A model generated the notes under the pieces. The model saw only the letters and a program-made list of their open reading frames with translations. It ran no database searches and had not been told where the DNA came from. DNA of 64,000 bases from NCBI GenBank assembly GCA_028289365.1, contig JANQQM010000157.1:48841-112840 (forward strand), written 5' to 3'. Below are positions 1-7,715 of the stretch, piece by piece. Both the position numbers and the translations under genes were made by a program. Within the stretch, counting starts at the first letter, position 1; the number at the start of each line of letters is the position of its first letter. This stretch comes from Salaquimonas sp. GTDB taxonomy: Bacteria; Pseudomonadota; Alphaproteobacteria; Rhizobiales; Rhizobiaceae.

Positions 1-228
1 CTTGTCATCTGCCTCAACAATCGTGAAGCCGGATACCGGGTTGGCACCACCATCTTCGGCAACGCCCGAGGAAGTTACAGTAGAAGACATGCCGACCGGG
101 CCTCCGCCATCAAGCAGTTTGTCACCCATTCCGCCATACCAGGCGTTCCATGCCGCCATCACTTTTTCCATCTCGGCCGGATCCTTTGGCGCGGTTCCAC
201 CATGGTATACATATATGAATTTCGGCAT
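1..228 (-). CDS. YCII/DGPF-like small protein (C-terminus cut by window edge)
   Basis: The reading frame starts at the ATG at 228 and runs off the left edge, so only about 76 N-terminal residues are visible. They begin MPKFIYVYHGGTAPKDPAEM and continue through AWNAWYGGMGDKLLDGGGPV to SGFTIVEADD. This pattern, with a short beta strand, a W-x-x-W/Y helix and a GGP turn, is that of YCII/DGPF-like alpha-beta barrel proteins. A GGAGG ribosome site lies 8 bases before the ATG. It is the third gene of a leftward operon behind an ArsR regulator and an SRPBCC protein, a common grouping. The biochemical role is not known from sequence. Confidence 0.75.
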   Translation of the reverse strand, partial: MPKFIYVYHGGTAPKDPAEMEKVMAAWNAWYGGMGDKLLDGGGPVGMSSTVTSSGVAEDGGANPVSGFTIVEADDK

Positions 229-254
229 GATATTTTCCTCCATTGTAATCGGAT

Positions 255-683
255 TTAATTGAGCAGGCGCTCCAGTTTACTCAAGGATGATGTCCATCCT
301 TCTTCGTGATTTGCGGCACTTTCTTCCGGCAGATCGACATGGTTCAGGACCATCGTCGTGCCGCCACCAATAGCCGGAACAAGCTTGATCGTAACGTGGC
401 TTTCGACGCCTCGGACGTCGTTCTCGTCGTGCCAGGCCCATGTGAACCCGACCGACTTGGGCGGATCGACATGGGTGACGTGGCCAGAGACCTTGAAGCG
501 GCGGCCATCCTGATTTTGCATTACCGACAGCCAGGGGCCTTTCTTGTCAAATGCCAGTTCATATTCTGGCAATGTCACTCCTTCGGGCCCCCACCATTTC
601 AGCAGGTGTTCAGTTTTTGAAACGTAGTCGAAAACCTTCTCGGGAGCGGCATCAAAGGTGCGTTCGATCGTCAGGCTTGGCAA
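255..683 (-). CDS. SRPBCC / AHSA1-family protein
   Basis: A protein of 142 residues with the START-like fold of the Aha1 C-terminal (AHSA1) family. It opens SLTIERTFDAAPEKVFDYVS, followed by the typical KWWGPEG turn, then VTHVDPPKSVGFTWAW and a final helix GWTSSLSKLERLLN. Such proteins form a hydrophobic cavity, but the ligand is unknown here. The start is TTG: no ATG fits, and a GAGGA sequence lies about 9 bases upstream, inside the end of the arsR-like gene (4 bases between genes). Translation is therefore probably coupled to the regulator. In similar ArsR-SRPBCC pairs the regulator controls the SRPBCC gene; that is inference here. Confidence 0.85.
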   Translation of the reverse strand: MPSLTIERTFDAAPEKVFDYVSKTEHLLKWWGPEGVTLPEYELAFDKKGPWLSVMQNQDGRRFKVSGHVTHVDPPKSVGFTWAWHDENDVRGVESHVTIKLVPAIGGGTTMVLNHVDLPEESAANHEEGWTSSLSKLERLLN

Positions 684-687
684 TGGA

Positions 688-1005
688 TTAATCCTCTTTC
701 TTCAGGGCTATGGCGAGCCGGTCCAGGCTGCCTTTCCAGAATTCTTCGTGAGACATGGTCCAGTCCGTAATCGCTTTCACAGATTCGGGTTCGACCGCAT
801 AAATCCTGCGCTGCTTGTCGATCCGCTGGGTCACGACGCCTGCTTCCCGCAATACCTTGAGGTGGCGGGAAATGGCGGGTGCGGAAATCTTGGCGACGCC
901 CTGCAAATCACCGGCAGAGAGCTCGCCGGAATTCATGAGACGTTCGACAATTGCGAAACGGGTGGAATCGCCCAAAGCAGCAAAGGTTGATACTAGATCA
1001 GTCAT
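688..1005 (-). CDS. ArsR-family winged-helix repressor
   Basis: A protein of 105 residues from the ATG at 1005. A longer frame reaches 1188, but its first 61 codons do not look like protein and would run over the palindromic operator. The winged-helix core is clear: LVSTFAALGDSTRFAIVERL, then KISAPAISRHLKVLREAGVV as recognition helix, then the wing VTQRIDKQRRIYAVE. The metal-binding ELCVCDL motif of classical ArsR/SmtB sensors is absent, so it probably belongs to the group paired with SRPBCC proteins rather than to arsenic sensors. It is the first gene of the operon and lies 8 bases from a 32-bp palindrome, which suggests autoregulation. Confidence 0.88.
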   Translation of the reverse strand: MTDLVSTFAALGDSTRFAIVERLMNSGELSAGDLQGVAKISAPAISRHLKVLREAGVVTQRIDKQRRIYAVEPESVKAITDWTMSHEEFWKGSLDRLAIALKKED

Positions 1006-1012
1006 GATTTTC

Positions 1013-1044
1013 TTTCTATTTTTGTTAATTAACATAAATAGAAA
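1013..1044. promoter_or_regulatory. Near-perfect 32-bp palindrome, probable ArsR-type operator
   Basis: The left half TTTCTATTTTTGTTAA and the right half TTAACATAAATAGAAA are inverted copies with one mismatched pair. The site is AT-rich and centred on TTAATTAA. It starts 8 bases upstream of the ATG of the ArsR-like gene, where repressor binding would block its promoter or ribosome site. The palindrome is seen directly; the regulator that binds it is inferred. Confidence 0.65.
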
Positions 1045-1204
1045 ATAATCGATGTCAAGCGATGAGGCGATCACTCTAGCCGGCCATTCTGCCGGGAAAG
1101 GTAAAATTTGGCCGATTTCGCGCCTACAATTCAACAATTTCAGTAGATTGAGGAATTTCGTCGGGCCAGCCATATTGCTCAATGCCATCCGGTCGGGCTA
1201 TGAG

Positions 1205-1220
1205 ATATCAAATGTGATAT
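1205..1220. promoter_or_regulatory. Inverted repeat upstream of pntA
   Basis: ATATCA and TGATAT flank the 4-base spacer AATG, about 25 bases before the pntA start. It could be an operator or chance symmetry in an AT-rich leader. The half-sites are inverted relative to the FNR consensus, so it is not an FNR box. Confidence 0.25.
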
Positions 1221-1244
1221 TGCGCCGCAGAATTGGAGAATGAT

Positions 1245-2816
1245 TTGAAAATTGGTTCACCAAAAGAGATCGCAAAGGACGAAGCGCGGGTTGCGATGAC
1301 CCCGGAAAGCGCCGCTCAATTGCAAAAGCTCGGTTATGAATGTCTCCTTCAATCAGGTGCAGGAGAAGCGGCCGGATTTTCAGATGATGCCTATGAAAAG
1401 GCAGGCGTGGAGATCGTCAAGACTGCAGCGACGCTGTGGAAGAATGCCGACATTATTGCCAAGGTGAGACCGCCGGAACCGGCAGAAGCCAAGCGGCTAA
1501 AGAAGGACAAGACACTAATCTCCTTCTTCTACCCGGCACAAAATGAGGAACTGCTGGAACTCTGTAAAGAGCAGGATGCGAACGTCATCGCGATGGATAT
1601 GGTGCCCCGGATCAGTAGGGCACAAAAGATGGATGCGCTTTCCTCCATGGCAAATATTGCCGGCTATCGCGCAGTAATAGAAGCGGGAAACAACTTTGGC
1701 CGTTTCTTTACCGGGCAGGTGACGGCCGCGGGAAAGGTGCCGCCAGCCAAAGTTCTGGTGGTTGGCGCAGGCGTTGCGGGTCTTGCGGCGATCGGTACAG
1801 CCACGTCGCTGGGTGCAATCACCTATGCCTTTGACGTGCGGCCGGAAGTTGCTGAACAGATTGAGTCCATGGGTGCGGAATTTGTCTTCCTCGAATTCGA
1901 GGAAGCCCAGGACGGTGCGGCAACGGGAGGCTATGCGGCGCCATCAAGTCCGGAATTTCGTGAGAAGCAGCTGGCGAAGTTTCGCGAGCTCGCACCGGAC
2001 ATCGATATCGTTATCACCACGGCGTTGATTCCGGGCCGCGATGCACCGGTCCTTTGGACCAAGGACATGGTCGAAAAGATGAAGCCAGGTTCGGTGATCG
2101 TCGATCTTGCGGCCGAGCGTGGCGGAAACTGCGAGTTGACTGTCACGGATGAAAAAATCGTGACGGATAATCGCGTTACGATTGTCGGTTACACCGATTT
2201 CCCAAGTCGGATGGCAGCGCAATCCTCGACGTTGTATGCCACCAATGTCCGGCACATGATGGCCGATCTGACACCGGAAAAAGATGGCAAGGTCGTCCAT
2301 GACATGGAGGATGACGTCATTCGCGGTGCCACGGTGACCTTTGAAGGGGCGATTACCTATCCGCCGCCGCCTCCGAAAATACAGGCAATTGCCACGCAAC
2401 CCAAGAAAGAAGTGCCCAAGGAACTTACGCCCGAGGAAAGGGCGGTCGAAGAAAAAGCCGCGTTCCGAAAGCAAACCATCACGCATGTGAGTCTGCTGGG
2501 GATTGGCGCCTTGCTGGTCCTCGCCGTGGGACTCGTGGCCCCGGCAAGTTTCATGCAGCATTTCATCGTCTTTGTATTGTCCGTGTTTGTCGGGTTCCAG
2601 GTGATCTGGAATGTGTCTCACAGCCTGCACACGCCGCTCATGGCGGTAACGAATGCGATCTCGTCGATCATCATTCTGGGCGCACTCATCCAGATCGGCT
2701 CGTCGTCGATCATCATTACGGCCCTGTCGGTGCTCGCGATCTTCATGGCAGCGATCAATATCTTCGGTGGCTTTCTTGTGACACGGCGAATGCTCGCCAT
2801 GTTCCAGAAATCGTAA
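1245..2816 (+). CDS. pntA: NAD(P) transhydrogenase subunit alpha
   Basis: With PntB this forms the inner-membrane enzyme that uses the proton gradient to move hydride from NADH to NADP+. The N-terminus ([20 protein letters not shown]) and the Rossmann motif [20 protein letters not shown] form the NAD(H)-binding domain I. A proline-rich linker near residue 375 leads to four membrane helices from about residue 415 ([15 protein letters not shown] onward). The soluble and membrane parts are fused, as in E. coli, whereas many alphaproteobacteria split them into pntAA and pntAB. I chose the TTG at 1245 because GGAG lies 6 bases before it and family members start M-(K/R)-I-G. An in-frame TTG at 1233 would add four residues. 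Confidence 0.95.
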   Translation: MKIGSPKEIAKDEARVAMTPESAAQLQKLGYECLLQSGAGEAAGFSDDAYEKAGVEIVKTAATLWKNADIIAKVRPPEPAEAKRLKKDKTLISFFYPAQNEELLELCKEQDANVIAMDMVPRISRAQKMDALSSMANIAGYRAVIEAGNNFGRFFTGQVTAAGKVPPAKVLVVGAGVAGLAAIGTATSLGAITYAFDVRPEVAEQIESMGAEFVFLEFEEAQDGAATGGYAAPSSPEFREKQLAKFRELAPDIDIVITTALIPGRDAPVLWTKDMVEKMKPGSVIVDLAAERGGNCELTVTDEKIVTDNRVTIVGYTDFPSRMAAQSSTLYATNVRHMMADLTPEKDGKVVHDMEDDVIRGATVTFEGAITYPPPPPKIQAIATQPKKEVPKELTPEERAVEEKAAFRKQTITHVSLLGIGALLVLAVGLVAPASFMQHFIVFVLSVFVGFQVIWNVSHSLHTPLMAVTNAISSIIILGALIQIGSSSIIITALSVLAIFMAAINIFGGFLVTRRMLAMFQKS

Positions 2817-2828
2817 GGGGGCAGGGTT

Positions 2829-4325
2829 ATGGATTTTGGCTTTACGACAGCGGCCTATGTGGTTGCGGCTGTTCTTTTCATCTTTAGCCTTGGCGGTTTG
2901 TCCGGACAGGAGAGCGCAAAGCGGGCGGTCTGGTACGGGATCGTCGGCATGTTTATTGCTGTTGTGGCCACGATGCTTGGGCCAGGTCAAGGCATGTGGG
3001 CCTTGTCGATTGTCCTGATCGCAGGCGGAGCCGTGGTTGGCTACCAACTGGCCACACGGGTTCAAATGACACAGATGCCCGAGCTCGTGGCGATCATGCA
3101 CAGTCTTGTCGGCCTTGCCGCGGTATTTGTTGGCTTCAACGCCGACATCATGATCAATACCATCGCCGGCATCTATGCCGATGCCGGCCAGGTGATGGGC
3201 GCAGTCGGACCTGACGGTTACACGGCCATCGGCTTGCCCAAGGAAATCAGCGACGGACTTTCGTCTTTTGGTCAGCTCATCGCCAAGAAATCGAGCGTCG
3301 AGATTACCATCCTCCGGGTCGAACTGGTGCTTGGTATCTGGATCGGGGCAGTGACGTTCACGGGGTCCGTCATTGCCTATGGCAAGCTGGCGGGGCGCGT
3401 GGATTCCGCGGCCACGCAGTTGCCCGGAGGGCACCTCTTGAATGCGGTCGCTGCGGTGCTGTCGGTTGTGTTCGTGTTCATGTATCTCGGCGGTTCGGGC
3501 AGCTGGACGCTTGTGATCCTCACGCTGCTGGCGCTCTTCATTGGCTATCACCTGATCATGGGGATTGGCGGCGCGGATATGCCAGTCGTGGTGTCGATGC
3601 TGAACAGCTACTCGGGCTGGGCGGCTGCCGCGATTGGATTTTCACTGGGCAATGACCTCCTGATCCTGGTCGGTGCACTTGTCGGCTCTTCCGGTGCGAT
3701 CCTGTCATATATCATGTGCAAGGCCATGAACCGGTCCTTCATCAGTGTGATCCTGGGTGGCTTCGGTGGAGCCGCGGGCGAGCAGATGGCAGTTGATGGC
3801 GAGCAGGTTGCCATTGATGCTGCCGGCGTGGCCGCCACGTTGAACGATGCGGACAGTGTTGTCATCGTGCCGGGATATGGCATGGCGGTTGCCCAGGCAC
3901 AGCAGGCGGTCAGTGAACTGACCACCAAACTACGCGAGCAAGGGAAAAAGGTCCGGTTCGCCATTCATCCGGTTGCAGGACGCCTACCGGGCCACATGAA
4001 TGTTCTGCTTGCGGAAGCAAAGGTTCCCTATGATATCGTGCTGGAAATGGACGAGATCAATGAGGATTTCCCCGAAACAGATGTCGCGATCATCATCGGG
4101 TCGAATGATATCGTCAATCCGGCCGCCCAGGACGATCCCAATTCACCGATTGCCGGTATGCCGGTGTTGGAAGTCTGGAAGGCGAAGCAAGTTTTCGTTT
4201 CCAAGCGCGGGCAGGGGACAGGATATTCCGGCATCGAAAATCCGCTGTTCTACAAAGAAAACACCAGGATGTTCTTTGGCGATGCCAAGGCGTCGATGAG
4301 TCAGTTGATTCCGCTAGTGGAGTGA
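2829..4325 (+). CDS. pntB: NAD(P) transhydrogenase subunit beta
   Basis: 498 residues, 12 bases after pntA. The N-terminal half holds the domain II membrane helices, including [20 protein letters not shown] and the conserved stretch [19 protein letters not shown]. The C-terminal third is the NADP(H)-binding domain [51 protein letters not shown] and [20 protein letters not shown]. All key segments are present. It is slightly longer than the E. coli protein because of a loop around residue 110-130. It forms an operon with pntA. Confidence 0.96.
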   Translation: MDFGFTTAAYVVAAVLFIFSLGGLSGQESAKRAVWYGIVGMFIAVVATMLGPGQGMWALSIVLIAGGAVVGYQLATRVQMTQMPELVAIMHSLVGLAAVFVGFNADIMINTIAGIYADAGQVMGAVGPDGYTAIGLPKEISDGLSSFGQLIAKKSSVEITILRVELVLGIWIGAVTFTGSVIAYGKLAGRVDSAATQLPGGHLLNAVAAVLSVVFVFMYLGGSGSWTLVILTLLALFIGYHLIMGIGGADMPVVVSMLNSYSGWAAAAIGFSLGNDLLILVGALVGSSGAILSYIMCKAMNRSFISVILGGFGGAAGEQMAVDGEQVAIDAAGVAATLNDADSVVIVPGYGMAVAQAQQAVSELTTKLREQGKKVRFAIHPVAGRLPGHMNVLLAEAKVPYDIVLEMDEINEDFPETDVAIIIGSNDIVNPAAQDDPNSPIAGMPVLEVWKAKQVFVSKRGQGTGYSGIENPLFYKENTRMFFGDAKASMSQLIPLVE

Positions 4326-4344
4326 TCTGACAGCGTTTTTCCAA

Positions 4345-5010
4345 CTATGCAGCACCGTCACGAATTGCGGCCGCGTCGAGGCGCTGCATTGCCCAGCGAA
4401 CGACGCCTGCCACCCACAAGAAACCAATCACGCCGCCGAGATAGACATTCATCGTGCCTCCCGGCGCGATAAAACCGGTTTTTCCGAAGACGGTGACCGT
4501 TTCAATGGCCTGTTCGAGGAAGAATATCACGCTCAGCCAGGTCAGCCATTTGGGAATGATCGGCGAGGGGCCAAATCCGAGCGCGGCGATTGCCACGGCC
4601 ATCGCAGTGGTTGATCCGTTTACCAGCGGTCCCCAGAAATTGGCGATGTCGAAGAGCGTGCGCGCAGCCGATGGGTCAAGGTCCTGCGGATGAAACGCCA
4701 GCCCAGCCCAGATCCAGGCCTGAACCTGTGCTGTCAGCGCAAAACCGAGTACGCCGCCAAAGAATATGTACCGGTTGGGCTTCGGCAATATTGCGGAGAC
4801 CTGTCCGGCAAATATGACAAGTCCAAGCGAGAAGAAGGCCGCCGTCCAGGCATAGATGCGAGCCTTTGATCCGTTGTCGGTGAACCATTGCACGACCTCT
4901 TGTCCGCTGGAATCGATGGTTGGAAATCCAGTGCCCAGAGCGGTGAAGCTGGCAACATAAAACGCGCAGGTAGCAAGAATATTATAAAGCAGAAGCTTGG
5001 ACGGTTTCAT
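4345..5010 (-). CDS. Multi-pass membrane protein of unknown function
   Basis: 221 residues with about six hydrophobic helices: LLYNILATCAFYVASFTAL, YAWTAAFFSLGLVIFAG, YIFFGGVLGFALTAQVQAW, STTAMAVAIAALGFG, LTWLSVIFFLEQAIETVTVF and MNVYLGGVIGFLWVAGVVRW. No catalytic motif is visible and I do not recognise a named family; it has the look of small DUF-type integral membrane proteins. It is convergent with pntB (19 bases apart, no obvious terminator). The start lies 12 bases from the stop of the upstream sugar kinase gene, so the two are probably cotranscribed. Confidence 0.7.
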   Translation of the reverse strand: MKPSKLLLYNILATCAFYVASFTALGTGFPTIDSSGQEVVQWFTDNGSKARIYAWTAAFFSLGLVIFAGQVSAILPKPNRYIFFGGVLGFALTAQVQAWIWAGLAFHPQDLDPSAARTLFDIANFWGPLVNGSTTAMAVAIAALGFGPSPIIPKWLTWLSVIFFLEQAIETVTVFGKTGFIAPGGTMNVYLGGVIGFLWVAGVVRWAMQRLDAAAIRDGAA

Positions 5011-5022
5011 CTGATTTCCTCG

Positions 5023-5961
5023 TTAGACCTGATTTTTCTCTGACTCCAAAACTGCATCCCGGTAGGGTACCGGATCTATGGCGCCGTAGCCGCTGACCGT
5101 GCCTGCTGCAACGATTGCAGCGCGGCGTGCCGCGATCACCGGGTCGCCGGTTTCAAGAAAATAGGCCAGGAACGATCCGGCATAGCTGTCGCCTGCACCA
5201 GTTGAATCGACGGCCTCCACCTTGTGGCTCTTGATGACTTGACGCATGTCCGGCGTTGCCAAAAGCGCTCCTTCGCCGCCGCGTTTGAGAACAACGATCT
5301 TTGCGCCATATTCGAGATAGTGATCGGCTATGGCATCTGGATCACTCAGGCCTGTAAGTTGGGCGGCTTCGTCGTCGCTTGGGAATATGATGTCGGCGAG
5401 CGGAAGAAATGCCTCGATTGTCTCGCGGGCCAATTCCAGAGACCAGAGGTTGAGGCGCAAATTGGTATCGTAGGAAACCAGCGTATCGTTTTCTCGCGCA
5501 ATACCTGCTGCCTTGGTGATTGCTTCTCGCATGGTGGTACTGATTGCCTGGGAAAGTGCAGAAACATGCAGCACGCCAGCTGCGGCAATTGTTTCTTCAG
5601 GCAGATCGTTTGGGCCAAAAAGACTCGCAGCCGAACCGCGTCTTGCATAGCTAAAGCTCCTGCCTGAGGGGTCGGGTTGGACAAAGTAGACACCGGTAGG
5701 GTCTTGCGGACGCTTGATTACGCCGGAAGACGAGACGCCTTCGCGCTGCCAAAGTTCAATCAGCAAGTCGCCGAATGGGTCACCGCCAACAGCACTGATA
5801 TATCCGGTCGAGGCTCCCTGCCGTGCAGCGGCGATCATTGCATTTGAGGTATCACCGCCAAATCCCTGGCTATAGAGCGGGCGACTATCCTGCTCTTTCG
5901 GGATCTTGACGAATTCGATTAGTGCCTCGCCGATCGAAACGATATCTGTTTTTGTTTTCAT
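5023..5961 (-). CDS. PfkB-family sugar kinase, probably 2-keto-3-deoxygluconate kinase
   Basis: 312 residues with the full ribokinase fold. It has the N-terminal DIVSIGEALIEFV and the glycine pair in GFGGDTSNAMIAAARQG. The C-terminal signature is DSTGAGDSYAGSFLAYFLE, with the catalytic Asp in GAGD. SYARRGSAASLFGPNDLP resembles the substrate-contact motif of 2-keto-3-deoxygluconate kinases, the basis for the specific call. Such a kinase would feed sugar-acid breakdown, which fits the IlvD/Edd dehydratase operon near 60 kb in this window, though they are not adjacent. Other PfkB substrates such as fructose remain possible. Confidence 0.85.
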   Translation of the reverse strand: MKTKTDIVSIGEALIEFVKIPKEQDSRPLYSQGFGGDTSNAMIAAARQGASTGYISAVGGDPFGDLLIELWQREGVSSSGVIKRPQDPTGVYFVQPDPSGRSFSYARRGSAASLFGPNDLPEETIAAAGVLHVSALSQAISTTMREAITKAAGIARENDTLVSYDTNLRLNLWSLELARETIEAFLPLADIIFPSDDEAAQLTGLSDPDAIADHYLEYGAKIVVLKRGGEGALLATPDMRQVIKSHKVEAVDSTGAGDSYAGSFLAYFLETGDPVIAARRAAIVAAGTVSGYGAIDPVPYRDAVLESEKNQV

Positions 5962-6050
5962 TTATGGATCGAGCCTTTTTCTAGCACTTCTAATCGCAGA
6001 GAAGGCCCGCCGCAACAACTTCTCCAATATCGAATATTTGCAGATAGCCG

Positions 6051-6968
6051 CTAGTCTCGGCCCTTGCGAATGGTGGCGAGATGGGATTCAAAACTTGGAT
6101 CGGACATGAGTGCTTTGGCACGGGCAAAACGACCGTCGGCATAGGCTCTGAAATCCTCTGCAGGGTTGTTGTTCGCAAGCTGGATCAAGCCCCACAATGT
6201 CCATAACAGATCGCACATTGCCTTGTAGATAACCATGCGGCTGCGATCATAATCCTGGACTTCTCCGGAGAAGTAAGCAGCCAGCATTTCTTCATCCTGG
6301 TCTGCATCAAAACTGCCCTCAACGGAGAGGTCTCCCAAATCCCACATCGGATCGTTCATGCCGGAATATTCCCAGTCGACAATCCATATGCGTTCGCCGG
6401 TATCGAGAAAATTTTCACAAAGCGGATCGCAATGACAAGGCGCCAAAGGGAGTTCATTTTTTGATAGCGCTTCACGGACAGATTCAGCTTCTGCCACGAC
6501 GTCGTGATAGCCGTCGGGCAACTCGACATCCTTGGTTGACAATATGCCGAGATATTCGTCGATCATTGCAAAGAGTTCGAATCTGAAGGGAAACACCGCG
6601 CTCGATTTGTGCAGCAGGCTGAATGCTCGGCCGGCTCGGTCAGGGGACTTGTCCCGGCGTTTGAATTCCTCCGGTGTCATGGTGACGGCGTCGTCGATAA
6701 ATTGCGTGACCATTATACCGGTATTTGGGTCGGCATGGATAACTTCCGGGCTGACACCGGCTGCGGCTGCCTCACGCGCTGCAACTGCTTCATTGGCCCG
6801 GTCGATATATTCCTCAGTTCCTTCGCCGGGAATCCGCAGGCAATATTCACCGGCACGATAGACCTTGTTGGTCAAGCCACCCATGCGCTCGAGACTGCCG
6901 CGAAAACCGGCCAATTGAGGAATGTCGGACATGATCTTTCGTGCCTGTGCTGTTTCGTCCTCTTCCAT
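6051..6968 (-). CDS. Choline/ethanolamine-kinase-like phosphotransferase
   Basis: 305 residues from the ATG at 6968, with AGAAAGG about 7 bases upstream. A longer frame to 7202 would overlap the divergent methyltransferase and has no family support. The kinase-like fold is seen in MGGLTNKVYRAGEYCLRIPG (phosphate-binding loop), the catalytic loop PCHCDPLCENFLDTGERIWI and the metal-binding VDWEYSGMNDPMWDLGDLSV. These fit the APH/choline kinase family, which phosphorylates an alcohol on a small molecule. Choline or a related amino alcohol is the most likely substrate. A second enzyme of this family lies at 10151-11035 in the amine operon. Confidence 0.82.
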   Translation of the reverse strand: MEEDETAQARKIMSDIPQLAGFRGSLERMGGLTNKVYRAGEYCLRIPGEGTEEYIDRANEAVAAREAAAAGVSPEVIHADPNTGIMVTQFIDDAVTMTPEEFKRRDKSPDRAGRAFSLLHKSSAVFPFRFELFAMIDEYLGILSTKDVELPDGYHDVVAEAESVREALSKNELPLAPCHCDPLCENFLDTGERIWIVDWEYSGMNDPMWDLGDLSVEGSFDADQDEEMLAAYFSGEVQDYDRSRMVIYKAMCDLLWTLWGLIQLANNNPAEDFRAYADGRFARAKALMSDPSFESHLATIRKGRD

Positions 6969-7026
6969 GGTCGACCTTTCTGCGGGAAATAATTGTGGTG
7001 TTGATTTCATGCCTACCGGTAATTGA

Positions 7027-7038
7027 CTATCATGATAG
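7027..7038. promoter_or_regulatory. 12-bp palindrome in the divergent intergenic region
   Basis: CTATCATGATAG is a perfect palindrome placed between the leftward choline-kinase-like gene and the rightward methyltransferase gene. It overlaps a TTGACT that could serve as a -35 element. A shared operator is possible, but no regulator gene is adjacent. Confidence 0.3.
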
Positions 7039-7070
7039 AATTTTCCGCACAAAATGAATCCGGAGAAAAC

Positions 7071-7703
7071 ATGCCCGACAAGCAGCAAGACAGTTTCCTT
7101 GGCGCGGTCTATGAGGCCAAGGACCCTGACGAAATTGCGAAACTCTATGATGGATGGGCGAATTCCTATGAATCCGAGATGGCCCAGGCAGGTTACCGTC
7201 ATCCGTCGATTTGCGTGGCATTACTGGCACGTCATTTGCCGAAAGGCGCGGAACCTGTACTTGATGCGGGTGCAGGAACAGGGCTGATCGGGGAGTGGCT
7301 CGGAATACTCGGTTATCAGCAGGTCGAAGGGCTTGATATTTCGAAAGGCATGCTTGAGGTTGCTGCTTCCAAAGGCGTTTATTCAAAATTGCATAATTTG
7401 GCGCTTGGCCGTGAATTACCGTTCCAGGATGGCGCATTTGCGGGAATTGTTTCGGCTGGCGTTTTTACCACTGGTCATGTCGGTGTCGAGGGGCTGGATG
7501 AATTGATCCGGATCTGCAGGTCAGGTGGAGTAATTGTTCTTACAATCAAAGATGACCTATGGGATGACGGATTTGCCCAGAAAATAGCCAGTCTCACAAA
7601 AGATGGTCTTGTCGACTTCCTAGAACAGACAGATCCCTATGTCTCGATGCCTGGCGAGGAAGGAACGATTCCAGGGCGGGGTATCGTGTTGCGTGTCAAA
7701 TAG
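7071..7703 (+). CDS. Class I SAM-dependent methyltransferase
   Basis: 210 residues from the ATG at 7071, which follows CCGGAGAAAAC (GGAG 6 bases upstream). An upstream TTG at 7023 would add 16 residues lacking family features. Motif I is LDAGAGTGLIGEWLGILGY, followed by VEGLDISKGMLEVA with an acidic residue for the SAM ribose. LYDGWANSYESEM at the N-terminus is typical of Williams-Beuren-region-type (METTL27-like) methyltransferases. The acceptor is unknown. Because it is divergent from a choline-kinase-like gene and close to a methylated-amine operon, a role in amine or lipid head-group methylation is a reasonable guess only. Confidence 0.85.
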   Translation: MPDKQQDSFLGAVYEAKDPDEIAKLYDGWANSYESEMAQAGYRHPSICVALLARHLPKGAEPVLDAGAGTGLIGEWLGILGYQQVEGLDISKGMLEVAASKGVYSKLHNLALGRELPFQDGAFAGIVSAGVFTTGHVGVEGLDELIRICRSGGVIVLTIKDDLWDDGFAQKIASLTKDGLVDFLEQTDPYVSMPGEEGTIPGRGIVLRVK

Positions 7704-7715
7704 CCGAACCGGGTC

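Noticed and set aside
1944..3551. Open frame of 535 codons on the minus strand antisense to pntA and pntB
   Set aside because: It is rich in His, Arg, Asp and Gly in no recognisable pattern, while both plus-strand genes show complete family motifs. It is a shadow of their codon bias.
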